A stretch of 64,000 nt of DNA from Candidatus Obscuribacter sp. (GTDB lineage Bacteria; Cyanobacteriota; Vampirovibrionia; Obscuribacterales; Obscuribacteraceae), in contig JADKDV010000001.1 in the NCBI GenBank assembly GCA_016718315.1, positions 620,001 to 684,000 of the forward strand. Direction: 5' to 3'. Positions 1-9,174 of the stretch are shown here, piece after piece (the stretch's first letter is position 1; each line of letters starts with the position of its first letter). Made by a program: the position numbers and the translations under genes. Under the pieces are notes generated by a model. That model had not been told where the DNA came from. It was given only the letters and a program-made list of their open reading frames with translations, and did not search any database.

Positions 1-150
1 CACCGCACCCGCTCAGACCTGATTAGAGAAGCACTCCGTAGATATCTGGACAATTTCAGAAGACAACAAGGAAGCCACCTGTCAGTAAGCACCATGGAAG
101 TCTCAGACTCCTATGCTGGTATCCCAAGCACCACCAGTTCTTCCACATAA
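1..150 (+). CDS. Ribbon-helix-helix (CopG/Arc-like) DNA-binding protein, C-terminal part
   Basis: The window opens inside this gene, so the 5' end is missing. The visible 49 residues begin HRTRSDLIREALRRYLDN, the typical second half of a CopG/Arc/MetJ-type ribbon-helix-helix domain: a helix with the SxLIREALRxYL pattern that packs in the dimer. A Ser/Thr-rich tail of about 25 residues follows and ends in TAA. Proteins of this type are small dimeric repressors, often antitoxins or plasmid/replicon regulators; no partner toxin is visible downstream on this strand. A strong stem-loop follows at once. The fold assignment rests on one helix, so the family is likely but the role is unknown. Confidence 0.6.
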   Translation, partial: HRTRSDLIREALRRYLDNFRRQQGSHLSVSTMEVSDSYAGIPSTTSSST

Positions 151-173
151 GTTTAAGAACCATTCAAAATCTA

Positions 174-208
174 AGACAGCCGCCTTTTTGAGGGCGGCTG
201 TTTGGTTT
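174..208 (+). terminator. Stem-loop terminator after the RHH gene
   Basis: A perfect 9-bp stem (ACAGCCGCC at 176-184 with GGCGGCTGT at 193-201) around an 8-base loop is followed by a T-rich stretch TTTGGTTTCT. It lies 25 bp after the stop of the first gene, as expected for an intrinsic terminator. The T tract is broken by GG, so efficiency may be moderate. Confidence 0.65.
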
Positions 209-267
209 CTAAAGAGATAAGCAATTTTGAGCCTGCCAGGCAAACTCTGTACTACTCTAGAAGAGCT

Positions 268-774
268 ATGACACTGCACAATATCGAAGAAGAAGAAGCC
301 GTCAAGGAGCTGGTTAGCATCCTTGATCAAACTCTGTCAGTCAGTGCAAAGATCAATGAAGTGATTGGCCGTCTAAGCGAAAAGCGAGTCACTCTCGAAG
401 AAAAAATGATTCGTAGTTATTTCCATACACTCAGTGCCGAACTTTTTAGCATTAACAGCTATATACATCAGGCAATGGCTGACATTTACCAGCCCAAAAA
501 CATAAGTGAGAGCGAGAGGTCGCTAAAAGCCTCTGAGAGGTCTGCGCGAATCACCAGTGGGCTAGTAGCGCTATCAGGTCAGTTAGCAGCCCTTAAAACG
601 CTTCTTAGCGGTCTTACTGCACAACTGGATCAACTGATCAAAGTACTTACTTTTAATCTGAATTTCACTGAACAATATTTTGAGCATGGTTTTTATGCTC
701 ACATCACTAACGACGAAAACTTTCTTGCACAAATCAGTGATTTCAAAAATTTGCTTAAGACAAACTGCAACTAG
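268..774 (+). CDS. Hypothetical helical protein
   Basis: 168-residue protein with no recognised family. An upstream in-frame TTG at 202 lies inside the preceding terminator, so the ATG at 268 (MTLHNIEEEEAVKEL) is preferred; AGAAGAG just upstream could serve as ribosome binding site. The sequence is mostly amphipathic helix with heptad-like leucines (residues about 10-35 and 90-130) and no signal peptide or membrane segment, so a cytoplasmic helical bundle or coiled coil is likely. It converges on the HEAT-repeat gene and their 3' ends overlap by 4 bp. Confidence 0.55.
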   Translation: MTLHNIEEEEAVKELVSILDQTLSVSAKINEVIGRLSEKRVTLEEKMIRSYFHTLSAELFSINSYIHQAMADIYQPKNISESERSLKASERSARITSGLVALSGQLAALKTLLSGLTAQLDQLIKVLTFNLNFTEQYFEHGFYAHITNDENFLAQISDFKNLLKTNCN

Positions 775-1346
775 ATCAAACTACCTGACTTACGCAGCGC
801 TTTTTCGGCTTTTTGCCTGACTTGTACATCGGCATCGGTAAGAGCGTTTTTAAGTAAATTGAGGACATCATCCAGATTTTTTTGACGGACATCTGCTAGC
901 TCTTTTGCTACTTTGTCGTTGACACGTGGCAAAATTTTGCAAAGAGCCTTACCAACAGCTCTTCTTACCATCACATCAGAATCACCAAGTAATTCGGCAC
1001 AACTGAGTGCATTACCACTTGTCGGAGCAGCAAAGCGCTCTAACGTACCAAGGGCCTCAGCTCTAACCCACTCATCCTGGTGCTTGAGCATTGTCGTTAT
1101 TTCTTTGACAAAAGGTTTGATAGTTCCTGGCTTTTCTTGAAACCAGCGCAGTGCAACGATTTGCACATAAACAGAAGGATGATTAAGAGCATCACCAAAA
1201 AGTCTGCTACCAGCAGAATGAAACTTTTCGGGCAAGCCAACATGAAATCCGCGCGACTCAAATCCCGGATAGTCATATTGCACTAGTAACTCAGAGACAA
1301 AGTCGGAAAGCTCGTCGAGGAGTTCTCCGGAAGACGTTGTACTCAT
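771..1346 (-). CDS. HEAT-repeat domain protein
   Basis: 191 residues from the ATG at 1346, which has GAGGT 8 bases upstream; a TTG at 1361 is a weaker alternative. The protein carries repeated pairs of helices with the HEAT pattern: LNHPSVYVQIVALRWF, then DEWVRAEALGTLERF, DVMVRRAVGKALCKI and DVQVRQKAEKALRKS, each with the Asp/Val/Arg turn typical of HEAT-like (PBS lyase-type) repeats. Such proteins are scaffolds or partner-binding adaptors. It starts 16 bp after the secreted protein gene ends, on the same strand, so the two are probably co-transcribed. Partner unknown. Confidence 0.7.
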   Translation of the reverse strand: MSTTSSGELLDELSDFVSELLVQYDYPGFESRGFHVGLPEKFHSAGSRLFGDALNHPSVYVQIVALRWFQEKPGTIKPFVKEITTMLKHQDEWVRAEALGTLERFAAPTSGNALSCAELLGDSDVMVRRAVGKALCKILPRVNDKVAKELADVRQKNLDDVLNLLKNALTDADVQVRQKAEKALRKSGSLI

Positions 1347-1361
1347 CAAAACAGACCTCAA

Positions 1362-2738
1362 TTATTGGCCAAACAGCCCTTGCAATGGATTAAAGCCAGG
1401 CGGTAACTGTGGCATACCGCCCTGTCCAAATGGATTGGCGCCGCCTCCACCAAAGGGATTGGCTCCACCGCCGCCAAAGGGACTAGCCCCAGACTGGCCT
1501 GGCACCATACCTGGCATTTGCATCATACCAGAGTAGGGATTGGTATTGACCACCTGCCCTTTTGTTACGTAACCATACATGATGATCTTCTGCTGAAATT
1601 TACGATCCGGTCCAAAGACAACCTGAGCACATTGCACATACATCTGCTGTGGATTGACTTTAGTAAAGCGCAAAACAGACTCTTCATAACGTTTACGGGG
1701 TTGACCGGTAGCCTTCATGATTTCATTGCATTCGGCGATGATATCTTGCTCTATTACCTGCGGAGTCAGCTGTCTGACCTGGTTTTTTAGAGTGCGCTGG
1801 ACAAAATCATTGCCAGACAATCCTTTTGCTAGCGAGCTTGTCTGGGTATCACCCAAACTAAAAATCACTGGAACAGGCATGTTTTGTGCCATCTGTGAAA
1901 ACATCTGACCCATTGGTCCCATGGCAGCCAGACTCTGTCCGCCCATCATGGCAGACATCTGCTTACCTAAATCCACATCTTTGCCTGGTACTTGAAACAT
2001 AATCTGAGCAGGAGCAAGATAAATGCCACCAGTAGTGCTGTTGGCAAACTGAAAGTTAACCGAGCCACTGGCCCCACTCTTGAATATCTTCTGGATTTTG
2101 CCTGCTTCCTCAGGATCTATCTGAAAGCAAATGGGACTTTGTTCTACTCGCCAGACAGCGAGAGTGCCGCCCCAGGTACCGCGGTAATCCTCAGGAAAGC
2201 TTTTAGCTACCGTGCCACTAAATAGCACACCACTCTGAGCCTGACCTTTGAGAGCAGGTTTGGCGGCAAGACTGGTATCAAGCTGAGGTGTCATTGTCTT
2301 AAAAATAGGAAAAGTGGCTCCGTTACCAGAGATTTGCTCAATCCGTCCATAAAGCTTGGTAGTGGTGGCTTGGGCCTGTATCGGGGCTGCCGCAGCAGTT
2401 TTGGGAGCTGCCATACTTTCGTGTACCGAGCCAGCATGCGCTGTTGCTGCTTCGTGCACAGGCTCTGCCTTGGGAGTTTCAGTCTTAAAAGTAGGTGCAC
2501 TACTGCCAGTCTCGATTTTTACTTCATCGTTAGTTTTGACTGGTTCAGCCGTGGCAGCCGCAGTAGCAGGAGTCTCACTAGTCGTGGCTGTGGTCGCTGG
2601 CTGAGCAGGCTTGGTAGGGTCATCAATAGACCAGTCAGCGCTGACTTGCGGGTCACTAGCCAGGACTGGCAGACAGGGAGCCGCACTGGCCATAAGCAGG
2701 AGTGCTGACAATACTAAGCCACGGTGCTTTTGTTTCAT
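1362..2738 (-). CDS. Secreted low-complexity protein, function unknown
   Basis: 458 residues. An N-terminal signal peptide (MKQKHRGLVLSALLLMASA, with cleavage near PVLAS) is followed by a Pro/Ala/Thr-rich linker (about residues 40-125), a central soluble domain (about 130-400) without a recognised family, and a Met/Gly/Pro-rich tail. The tail contains three near-identical copies of an eight-residue unit of the form A-S/N-PFGGGG (coding DNA around 1430-1495). The architecture suggests an exported periplasmic or surface protein. It is followed on the same strand by the HEAT protein. The function cannot be told from sequence. Confidence 0.6.
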   Translation of the reverse strand: MKQKHRGLVLSALLLMASAAPCLPVLASDPQVSADWSIDDPTKPAQPATTATTSETPATAAATAEPVKTNDEVKIETGSSAPTFKTETPKAEPVHEAATAHAGSVHESMAAPKTAAAAPIQAQATTTKLYGRIEQISGNGATFPIFKTMTPQLDTSLAAKPALKGQAQSGVLFSGTVAKSFPEDYRGTWGGTLAVWRVEQSPICFQIDPEEAGKIQKIFKSGASGSVNFQFANSTTGGIYLAPAQIMFQVPGKDVDLGKQMSAMMGGQSLAAMGPMGQMFSQMAQNMPVPVIFSLGDTQTSSLAKGLSGNDFVQRTLKNQVRQLTPQVIEQDIIAECNEIMKATGQPRKRYEESVLRFTKVNPQQMYVQCAQVVFGPDRKFQQKIIMYGYVTKGQVVNTNPYSGMMQMPGMVPGQSGASPFGGGGANPFGGGGANPFGQGGMPQLPPGFNPLQGLFGQ

Positions 2739-2807
2739 GTTTAAGTCCAGGTCATAAGGGCAATTTTTATAAATGTGCCCAGTATCAATAGATATCAGTC
2801 TATCAAT

Positions 2808-3779
2808 TTAATGACGGGCCGAAACCTGACCCAAAATGGACTCGATTTTACTCATAGCGTCACTGGTCAGTCTAACTCCAGCGGCTTTGACGTTTTCGTC
2901 TATCTGGCTGGTTTTAGTGGCTCCAATGATCACACTGGCTACATTGTTTGTGCGCAAACACCAGGCCAGTGCCACCTGCGAGAGGGTCAACTTCTCTTCA
3001 TCGGCAACAGCCTTAAGCTTTTCGACTCGCTGCAAAGTCTCATCGGACATGAGAGAGCGACCCATCATAAACATATTGACACGACTATCGGCAGCGCGAC
3101 TATCGGCTGGTATAGCCTTGCCTGGCGCATATTTACCAGTCAAAACACCTTGAGCCAGAGGCGAGAACACCACCTGACCAACACCAAGCCGCTCACAAGT
3201 AGGCATAACTGATGCCTCTATATTGCGAGTGAGCATGTTATAGCAAGGCTGATTACTAATTGGTGGCGGAGCATTGAGCAAGTCAGCGACACGGTAAGCA
3301 TCCTCAATCTGAGAGCCGCTCCATTCACTTACACCCCAATAAAGTATTTTGCCCTGACGGGTGAGATCGTCCATAGTGCGGACTAGCTCTTCCATAGGCA
3401 CTTCGGGATCAAATCTATGACACTGCAAAAGATCAATACAATCTAGATTGAGTCTTTTGAGGCTGGCATGACATTGCTCTACCACATGCTTGCGTGAGAG
3501 CCCCTTATCATTAGGTCCTTCGCCCATAGGAAAAAATACTTTAGTACCAATAAAACATGATTCACGCTTCATGTTTTTAAGTGCTTTGCCGACAACTACT
3601 TCGCTGGCTCCATGGGCATAGACATTGGCTGTATCAAAAAAATTGATACCCTGCTCAAAAGCATGATGAATTTGTTTAATTGAATTTTTTTCTTCGACTG
3701 TGCCGCCGTAAGTGAGCCAGCTGCCCAGAGCAACCTCTGAGACTTTGACGCCCCATTTACCAATTTTGCGGTATTGCAT
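2808..3779 (-). CDS. Aldo/keto reductase
   Basis: 323 residues, full length for the NADPH-dependent aldo/keto reductase superfamily (TIM barrel), closest in pattern to the Kv-beta/YajO group. Visible signature elements: GxWLTYGG near the N-terminus, the catalytic Asp and Tyr in FFDTANVYAHG (about residues 47-57), the catalytic Lys in FIGTKVFFP, and LLQCHRFD carrying the His position. The NADPH-binding SPLAQGVLTGKY stretch and a C-terminal IIGATKTSQIDEN are also present. It reduces aldehydes or ketones; the substrate is not predictable. The start lies 3 bp past the stop of the AmpG-like permease, so the two form an operon. Confidence 0.85.
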   Translation of the reverse strand: MQYRKIGKWGVKVSEVALGSWLTYGGTVEEKNSIKQIHHAFEQGINFFDTANVYAHGASEVVVGKALKNMKRESCFIGTKVFFPMGEGPNDKGLSRKHVVEQCHASLKRLNLDCIDLLQCHRFDPEVPMEELVRTMDDLTRQGKILYWGVSEWSGSQIEDAYRVADLLNAPPPISNQPCYNMLTRNIEASVMPTCERLGVGQVVFSPLAQGVLTGKYAPGKAIPADSRAADSRVNMFMMGRSLMSDETLQRVEKLKAVADEEKLTLSQVALAWCLRTNNVASVIIGATKTSQIDENVKAAGVRLTSDAMSKIESILGQVSARH

Positions 3780-3782
3780 CCC

Positions 3783-5045
3783 TCAAGCCTCTTTGTTGTC
3801 AGCTAACGGTAGGAAGAAGATAGTCATCATACCAGGGATGGAAAGGACAAAACTGGTTAGAAAAAAGTGCTGATATCCCAGGGACTCACACAGACGCCCG
3901 CTAAAGTAGCCAGGTACAAGCACACCCAGTGACATGCAAGCTGTAGCAATGGCGTAATGACCACTGCGATAGCGTGGGGAAGCCAATCCCAGCAAAAAGA
4001 CTGTATAGGCTGCAAGACCAAGACCATAAGCCAGTTGCTCATAGGCGTTAAAAATCGCCACCAGGACTAAATTTGGTTTAGCAATTGACAAAACATAATA
4101 TAAAAGTATGGCGCTGTTTTGAATTAACGCAGTGGGCATGAGAGTGCGCTTTAAGCTAAATTTGCTGACAACATAGTTATCAATAAAGCCGCCCAATAAC
4201 AAAAAGGCCACGCCCACTCCGCCGTAAATCAAGCCCACGTTATCTGTGCTGATATGCAAGCCGTCCTTACTGGCTTCATCGAGCAAAAAGGGCTGGGCCA
4301 TTTTGAGCATCAAGGCATCGCCCAGTCTAAACAACACCATATATAGGACAATCACGACGATACGCGGTCGCTTAAAAAAGCTTGTAAATATCTCAAAAAA
4401 CTCTTTTGCTGCCACGGTTGTGGTAGCGCTTTCTTTTGGACTGTTACCACTACCCTTAGGCAAAATCAAATTGTGTAAAACAAATGCAAAGGCAAAAACA
4501 AAGGCAGCAATCAAAAAGACAATCGCCCAGCTTGTCCGCACATCCATGCTATGAGCCAGTTTGCCAGCAACAAAAACAAGTGCACCCTGACCAAAGAGCA
4601 TAGCCATGCGGTAGGCAGCGTTGCGCACACCAACAAAGAGTGACTGTTGTTTATTATCGAGCACCTCCAGATAATAGCCGTCCATAGCTACGTCCTGTGT
4701 AGCGCTAGCCAGCGCCATGCCACCAAAAGCAGCAATACAAAAGGTCAAACCATTATCGAGTTTGAGTGAGCAAGCCACCAAAAAAGCAAAAAGAGCAAGC
4801 ACCAGATGTGCCACCAGTATCCACTGTCTTTTGAGTCCGTAGATATCGACCAGAGGGGCCCAGATAAACTTGAGCGTCCAGGGCAAAGTGAGTAAACTGG
4901 TCACTTCACCTATATATTGTTTGCTCGCCCCCAGGTTTTGCAAGAGCACAACCGAGACCGATGCTGCCAGCGCGTAGGGCAGACCCTCGATAAAATAGAG
5001 AGTGGGGATAAATAAGCCTGGCTTATACTTGTCGGAGTCGCTCAA
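3783..5045 (-). CDS. AmpG-like MFS permease (muropeptide/PAT family)
   Basis: 420 residues with about 12 predicted membrane helices. The N-terminal PTLYFIEGLPYALAASVS and LPWTLKFIWAPLVD are hallmarks of the AmpG/PAT transporter family, which brings anhydro-muropeptides into the cytoplasm for cell-wall recycling; some members carry acetyl-CoA or siderophores instead. The helix-4 region with ATQDVAMDGYYLEVL also fits AmpG. The start is a TTG with no clear ribosome binding site. It is followed after 2 bp by the aldo/keto reductase. Family is confident; substrate is inferred only. Confidence 0.8.
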   Translation of the reverse strand: MSDSDKYKPGLFIPTLYFIEGLPYALAASVSVVLLQNLGASKQYIGEVTSLLTLPWTLKFIWAPLVDIYGLKRQWILVAHLVLALFAFLVACSLKLDNGLTFCIAAFGGMALASATQDVAMDGYYLEVLDNKQQSLFVGVRNAAYRMAMLFGQGALVFVAGKLAHSMDVRTSWAIVFLIAAFVFAFAFVLHNLILPKGSGNSPKESATTTVAAKEFFEIFTSFFKRPRIVVIVLYMVLFRLGDALMLKMAQPFLLDEASKDGLHISTDNVGLIYGGVGVAFLLLGGFIDNYVVSKFSLKRTLMPTALIQNSAILLYYVLSIAKPNLVLVAIFNAYEQLAYGLGLAAYTVFLLGLASPRYRSGHYAIATACMSLGVLVPGYFSGRLCESLGYQHFFLTSFVLSIPGMMTIFFLPLADNKEA

Positions 5046-5113
5046 TATATATCTTAGCCCGGCGTGTAAAAGCGCTATTGTAGGCTAATTAGCTCTAGAG
5101 TTGCGAGGCTATC

Positions 5114-6349
5114 GTGGCAAAGATTTTAAAACTGACCATCCTGCTTCTTGCTGCTATTCTCACAAACCTGACGCCAAGCCAGGCTCAAGAGACACAAAAG
5201 GCTGACTATAAAAAGATAGCCTCCAAAATCAACGAGCTTGTCGAGCAAAACTTTTATAACACTGGCATATACAAAAGAGATTACAAGGATGCGGCTAGCA
5301 ACCTCATCAAAGAAAGCGCCTCCGTTGACAATATGCAGGACATGTCATCTGCCGCCAACAAAGCCCTTGCAGCATTAAAAACTAGTCACTGCCAATTTGT
5401 CACCGATAACGACGAAATCTTTTATTTTCTCCACTCCCTTTTTAGCGCCACTAACGGTAAACCCTCGCCGAAAACAGCCGTAGCGGGGTTTGTCTGCGGC
5501 GGAGCAGGTTTTGAGCGAGACCGGGTCCGCTATGTTCTTGATGGCACTACAGCATCACGCAATGGTATCCGAGTAGGCGATCGTATCGTTAGCGTGGACG
5601 ACAAAACTGACTGGACTTATCGCGATATCGTCAAAAACCGCGAACGGATCATACCTGTCAAGATAGAGCGTAATGGCAAATTCCGCACTTTGGCAATTAA
5701 ACCGAAGCGGGAAGAAGTCTACCTCGCCTATGTGGAAGCAATGATGCAAAGCATCAGATATATCTCTAGAGGTGGTCACACCATTGGCTATATCCACGTC
5801 TTTACCGGCGGCAAAATCTCTCAGGAGATGCTCCATCACATCATCCTCAATCAACTCTTTAGCACTGATGGCTTGATACTGGACCTACGCGACGGCTATG
5901 GCGCCTCAGATCTGAGCGATCTGGATGTTTTCTTTCGGCCCATGGACTCTTACCCAGTGATGAAGAGTACAGGCAAGGACGGTCGCACTCGGACAGTCAA
6001 TTATTGCTATGACAAGCCTCTAGTGGTCTTAATCAACGAAGGCTCACGCAGTGGTAAAGAAATCATCGCCTATGCTCTGCAGAAGAGTAAAAGAGCTGTC
6101 CTGGTGGGCACAAACACTGCTGGTTTTGTAGTAGCGGGTCGGCTCTTTGAACTGGACGATCACTGTGCACTTTATCTAGCTGTAAACGACATCACCTTAA
6201 ATGGTGAGCGCCTGGAGGGCAAAGGAGTGGCGCCAGACGTGGTCGTCAAGAATGAAGACCATACTTACGAAGGCTATCAACATCAGTTAGATGTAGCAAT
6301 CGCAACCCTTGAGAAGCAACTAAGCCAAAAGGCAGCGGACTTGCGCTAA
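5114..6349 (+). CDS. Secreted S41-family (TSPc) protease-like protein
   Basis: 411 residues, GTG start preceded by GCGAGG. A signal peptide (ILKLTILLLAAILTNLTPSQA) leads into a helical domain, a PDZ-like segment (about residues 130-200, GTTASRNGIRVGDRIVSVDD) and the S41 catalytic fold (about 215-395). The Ser-containing INEGSRSGKEI matches the nucleophile region of C-terminal processing proteases, but the Lys-containing FGKG motif seen in the CtpA at 39966-41408 is replaced by TNTAGFVVAGR, as in the tricorn/TSPc branch. The closing LEGKGVAPDVVV is typical. It lies 28 bp before aconitase on the same strand and may share its transcript. Confidence 0.75.
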   Translation: MAKILKLTILLLAAILTNLTPSQAQETQKADYKKIASKINELVEQNFYNTGIYKRDYKDAASNLIKESASVDNMQDMSSAANKALAALKTSHCQFVTDNDEIFYFLHSLFSATNGKPSPKTAVAGFVCGGAGFERDRVRYVLDGTTASRNGIRVGDRIVSVDDKTDWTYRDIVKNRERIIPVKIERNGKFRTLAIKPKREEVYLAYVEAMMQSIRYISRGGHTIGYIHVFTGGKISQEMLHHIILNQLFSTDGLILDLRDGYGASDLSDLDVFFRPMDSYPVMKSTGKDGRTRTVNYCYDKPLVVLINEGSRSGKEIIAYALQKSKRAVLVGTNTAGFVVAGRLFELDDHCALYLAVNDITLNGERLEGKGVAPDVVVKNEDHTYEGYQHQLDVAIATLEKQLSQKAADLR

Positions 6350-6377
6350 AATTAACTTGCAACTTTTTGGGATAATA

Positions 6378-8657
6378 ATGATGTCGCAACTAACAGTCAA
6401 CGAAATAAAAAAAATGTATCAATCTCTTGCCGCCAAGCACGAAGAGGCAAGAAAGAAGTTAGGTAGACCGCTCACTCTTACCGAAAAGGTTTTAATCGCT
6501 CACCTCGATCAATGGCCCGCTGAAGGTCTAAAGCGTGGTGAGACATACGCTCTTTTGAGACCAGACCGTGTGGCTATGCAAGACGCCACAGCGCAAATGG
6601 CTCTATTGCAATTTATGCAAGCTCAGTTAAAAACAGTAGCAGTACCATCGACGGTGCACTGCGATCACTTAATTCAGGCTCGTGACGGCGCTCAAGCTGA
6701 TATGGACCGGGCTATCGACGAGAACAAAGAAGTCTACGACTTCCTCGCATCCGCCTCCAAAAAGCACGGCATTGGCTTCTGGGAGCCCGGTTCTGGCATT
6801 ATTCACCAGGTTGTACTCGAAAACTACGCCTTCCCCGGCGGCATGATGATCGGTACAGACAGTCACACACCTAACGCTGGCGGTCTCGGTATGATCGCTA
6901 TCGGTGTTGGCGGAGCTGACGCTGTCGATGTTATGGCAGGCGAAGCCTGGGGAGTTAGATGGCCCAAACTTATCGGTGTCCATCTAAAAGGTAAGCTCAA
7001 CGGTTGGACATCGCCTAAAGACGTCATCCTCAAGATTGCCGGTATGCTCACCGTTGCTGGTGGCACGGGCGCTATTGTTGAGTACTTTGGTCCTGGCACT
7101 GCTTCTATTAGCTGCACTGGCAAAGGCACAATCACCAATATGGGCGCTGAGCTTGGCGCAACCACATCGATATTTCCTTATGATGAGCGTATGGGCACCT
7201 ACCTGCGCGTCACTAAGAGAGCTGATATTGCAGATGCAGCTGACGCTCACCGCGTCGATCTCAAAGCAGATCCAGAAGTAGAAAATGACCCGACCAAGTT
7301 TTTTGACAAAGTTATCGAAATCGATCTCGATACACTAGAACCCTACGTCGTAGGACCTCATACACCCGACCTGGCTCGCCCAATCTCAGCATTTGCAGCT
7401 GAAATCAAAGAAAAAGGCTATCCAGACAAACTCTCCTATGCTCTCATTGGTAGTTGCACAAACTCCAGCTACGAAGACATGAGCAGAGCTGCAAATGTCG
7501 CCCAGCAAGGTGTTGATGCCGGCATCAAGAGCACATGCGGATTTTTGGTCACACCAGGATCTGAGCAAGTCTACGAGACCATCCAGAGAGACGGTCAAAT
7601 GGAAACACTCAATGCCATAGGCGCAACTGTGCTGGCTAATGCCTGCGGTCCATGCATCGGACAATGGCGCCGCGTTGATATGCAACAAGGTGTGCCAAAC
7701 TCCATCATTACTTCATTCAACCGCAACTTCCAAAAGCGTAATGACGGTAACTCCGAGACTCTCGCTTTTATCGGCAGCCCCGAAATAGTCACAGCACTTG
7801 CTCTGGCTGGCAAACTATCCTTTAACCCGATGACAGATACTATCGCCACCCCTAGTGGCGGTCAGGTCAAACTCAAAGAGCCTGTAGCAAAAGAGCTACC
7901 AGAGCTCGGCTTTATCTGCGAAAAAGATGGTTTTGTACCGCCTGCTGAAGACGGCGACAAAGTGCAAGTAATTGTCAAAGACGACTCAGAGCGTCTGCAA
8001 CTGCTCGCTCCTTTTGCTCCCTGGAATGGCAAGGATTACAACAATCTACCAATCTTGATGAAAGCTCTCGGTAAGTGCACCACCGACCATATCTCTGCCG
8101 CTGGTCCCTGGCTCAAGTTTAGAGGTCACCTGGATCGCATCTCGGACAATATGTTTATTGGCGCTATCAACGCCTTTACAAAAGATGTCGGTATCGGTCT
8201 CGATGTAATCAGTGGTGAGCGCGCAAGCTACCCACAAGTAGCAAGACACTACAAAGCCGAAGGTCTGGGCTGGATAGCTGTTGGCGACAACAACTATGGC
8301 GAAGGCTCAAGCCGCGAGCACGCCGCCATGTCACCGAGATTTTTGGGATGCAAGGCCGTTGTGGTTAAGAGCTTTGCTCGTATCCACGAAACCAACTTGA
8401 AGAAGCAAGGCATCCTTGCTCTGACATTTGCAAATCCTGAAGACTACGACAAGATCCTGGAAACAGATCGAGTCAGCATCAGCGGAATCTCACAACTTGC
8501 TCCTGGCAAAAATGTGGAGATGACCATCGATCACGCTAACGGTAAGAGCGAAAAAGTGGAACTCAAGCACACCATGACCGAAGAACAAATCGGCTGGTTT
8601 AAAGCTGGTAGTGCACTCAACCTCATCCGTGAAAAACAAACCGCGGTAGCTAAATAA
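6378..8657 (+). CDS. acn: Aconitate hydratase (mitochondrial-type)
   Basis: About 759 residues; the start is one of two adjacent ATGs (6378/6381), with an in-frame TTG at 6357 less likely. Aconitase converts citrate to isocitrate in the TCA cycle in the cytoplasm. The [4Fe-4S] ligands are visible as the Cys in ALIGSCTNSSYED (about residue 360) and the two Cys in LANACGPCIGQW (about 423 and 426). The substrate-binding AVPSTVHCDHLIQ and GTDSHTPNAGGLG near the N-terminus and GEGSSREHAAMSPR in the C-terminal swivel domain are intact. Length and motifs match the eukaryotic mitochondrial ACO2-like branch rather than AcnA or AcnB. It fits functionally with sdhCAB 2.7 kb downstream. Confidence 0.95.
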   Translation: MMSQLTVNEIKKMYQSLAAKHEEARKKLGRPLTLTEKVLIAHLDQWPAEGLKRGETYALLRPDRVAMQDATAQMALLQFMQAQLKTVAVPSTVHCDHLIQARDGAQADMDRAIDENKEVYDFLASASKKHGIGFWEPGSGIIHQVVLENYAFPGGMMIGTDSHTPNAGGLGMIAIGVGGADAVDVMAGEAWGVRWPKLIGVHLKGKLNGWTSPKDVILKIAGMLTVAGGTGAIVEYFGPGTASISCTGKGTITNMGAELGATTSIFPYDERMGTYLRVTKRADIADAADAHRVDLKADPEVENDPTKFFDKVIEIDLDTLEPYVVGPHTPDLARPISAFAAEIKEKGYPDKLSYALIGSCTNSSYEDMSRAANVAQQGVDAGIKSTCGFLVTPGSEQVYETIQRDGQMETLNAIGATVLANACGPCIGQWRRVDMQQGVPNSIITSFNRNFQKRNDGNSETLAFIGSPEIVTALALAGKLSFNPMTDTIATPSGGQVKLKEPVAKELPELGFICEKDGFVPPAEDGDKVQVIVKDDSERLQLLAPFAPWNGKDYNNLPILMKALGKCTTDHISAAGPWLKFRGHLDRISDNMFIGAINAFTKDVGIGLDVISGERASYPQVARHYKAEGLGWIAVGDNNYGEGSSREHAAMSPRFLGCKAVVVKSFARIHETNLKKQGILALTFANPEDYDKILETDRVSISGISQLAPGKNVEMTIDHANGKSEKVELKHTMTEEQIGWFKAGSALNLIREKQTAVAK

Positions 8658-9099
8658 GCAAAGGCAAATTGGCCGGTGCTACTTGATCCGCCCTTTGCTC
8701 AAGAGCTTGAGCTTGATCGCTCAGGCCCATGCGCCTGAGCAGACAGGCATACTCGCGCAAGAGTAGAGCAAAAAGCTCATGTTCGTCGCCGAGGGTCTCA
8801 TAGCAGCGAGCAATGGCCTTGAGAAAGGTGTCTTCTGCCTCCATCAATGCATCTTGAATAAGAAAGATGCTGGCCAGATTGCCCATGCTTTTTGTCACTT
8901 CCTCACAATTAACTGAGGGAGTGCGCTCAGGCACTTTGACAATAAACTGATAAATCGTCTTAGCAGCATTGAGATGACCTCTATCCTGCCAGCCCAGTGC
9001 CAGTTTGTAGAGACCACGGATAACATAGAGATTTTCGCCATCGTCTCTATCGAGTGCATCGAGACGCGACAGACTATGGCGTTTTTGAGGGGCGACCAT
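8650..9099 (-). CDS. Small TPR-type protein
   Basis: 149 residues; the ATG is preceded by a near-perfect Shine-Dalgarno sequence (AAAGGAGGTG), which supports the start. Two to three helix-turn-helix units match tetratricopeptide repeats (YKLALGWQDRGHLNAAKTIY, then LASIFLIQDALMEAEDTFLKA, then EYACLLRRMGLSDQAQALEQ). No signal peptide, so likely a cytoplasmic protein-interaction adaptor. The 3' end overlaps the end of aconitase by 8 bp in convergent orientation. Partner not identifiable. Confidence 0.7.
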   Translation of the reverse strand: MVAPQKRHSLSRLDALDRDDGENLYVIRGLYKLALGWQDRGHLNAAKTIYQFIVKVPERTPSVNCEEVTKSMGNLASIFLIQDALMEAEDTFLKAIARCYETLGDEHELFALLLREYACLLRRMGLSDQAQALEQRADQVAPANLPLLI

Positions 9100-9174
9100 G
9101 AGGCACCTCCTTTAATTCAAAACAAACCAGTTGGTTGCTATGACTTATATTGGCTCAAGCTATGTTTTGCCGCA

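Noticed and set aside
2334..2708. Plus-strand frames over the secreted low-complexity gene
   Set aside because: They mirror the Pro/Ala/Thr-rich coding strand of the real gene and have no start signal.
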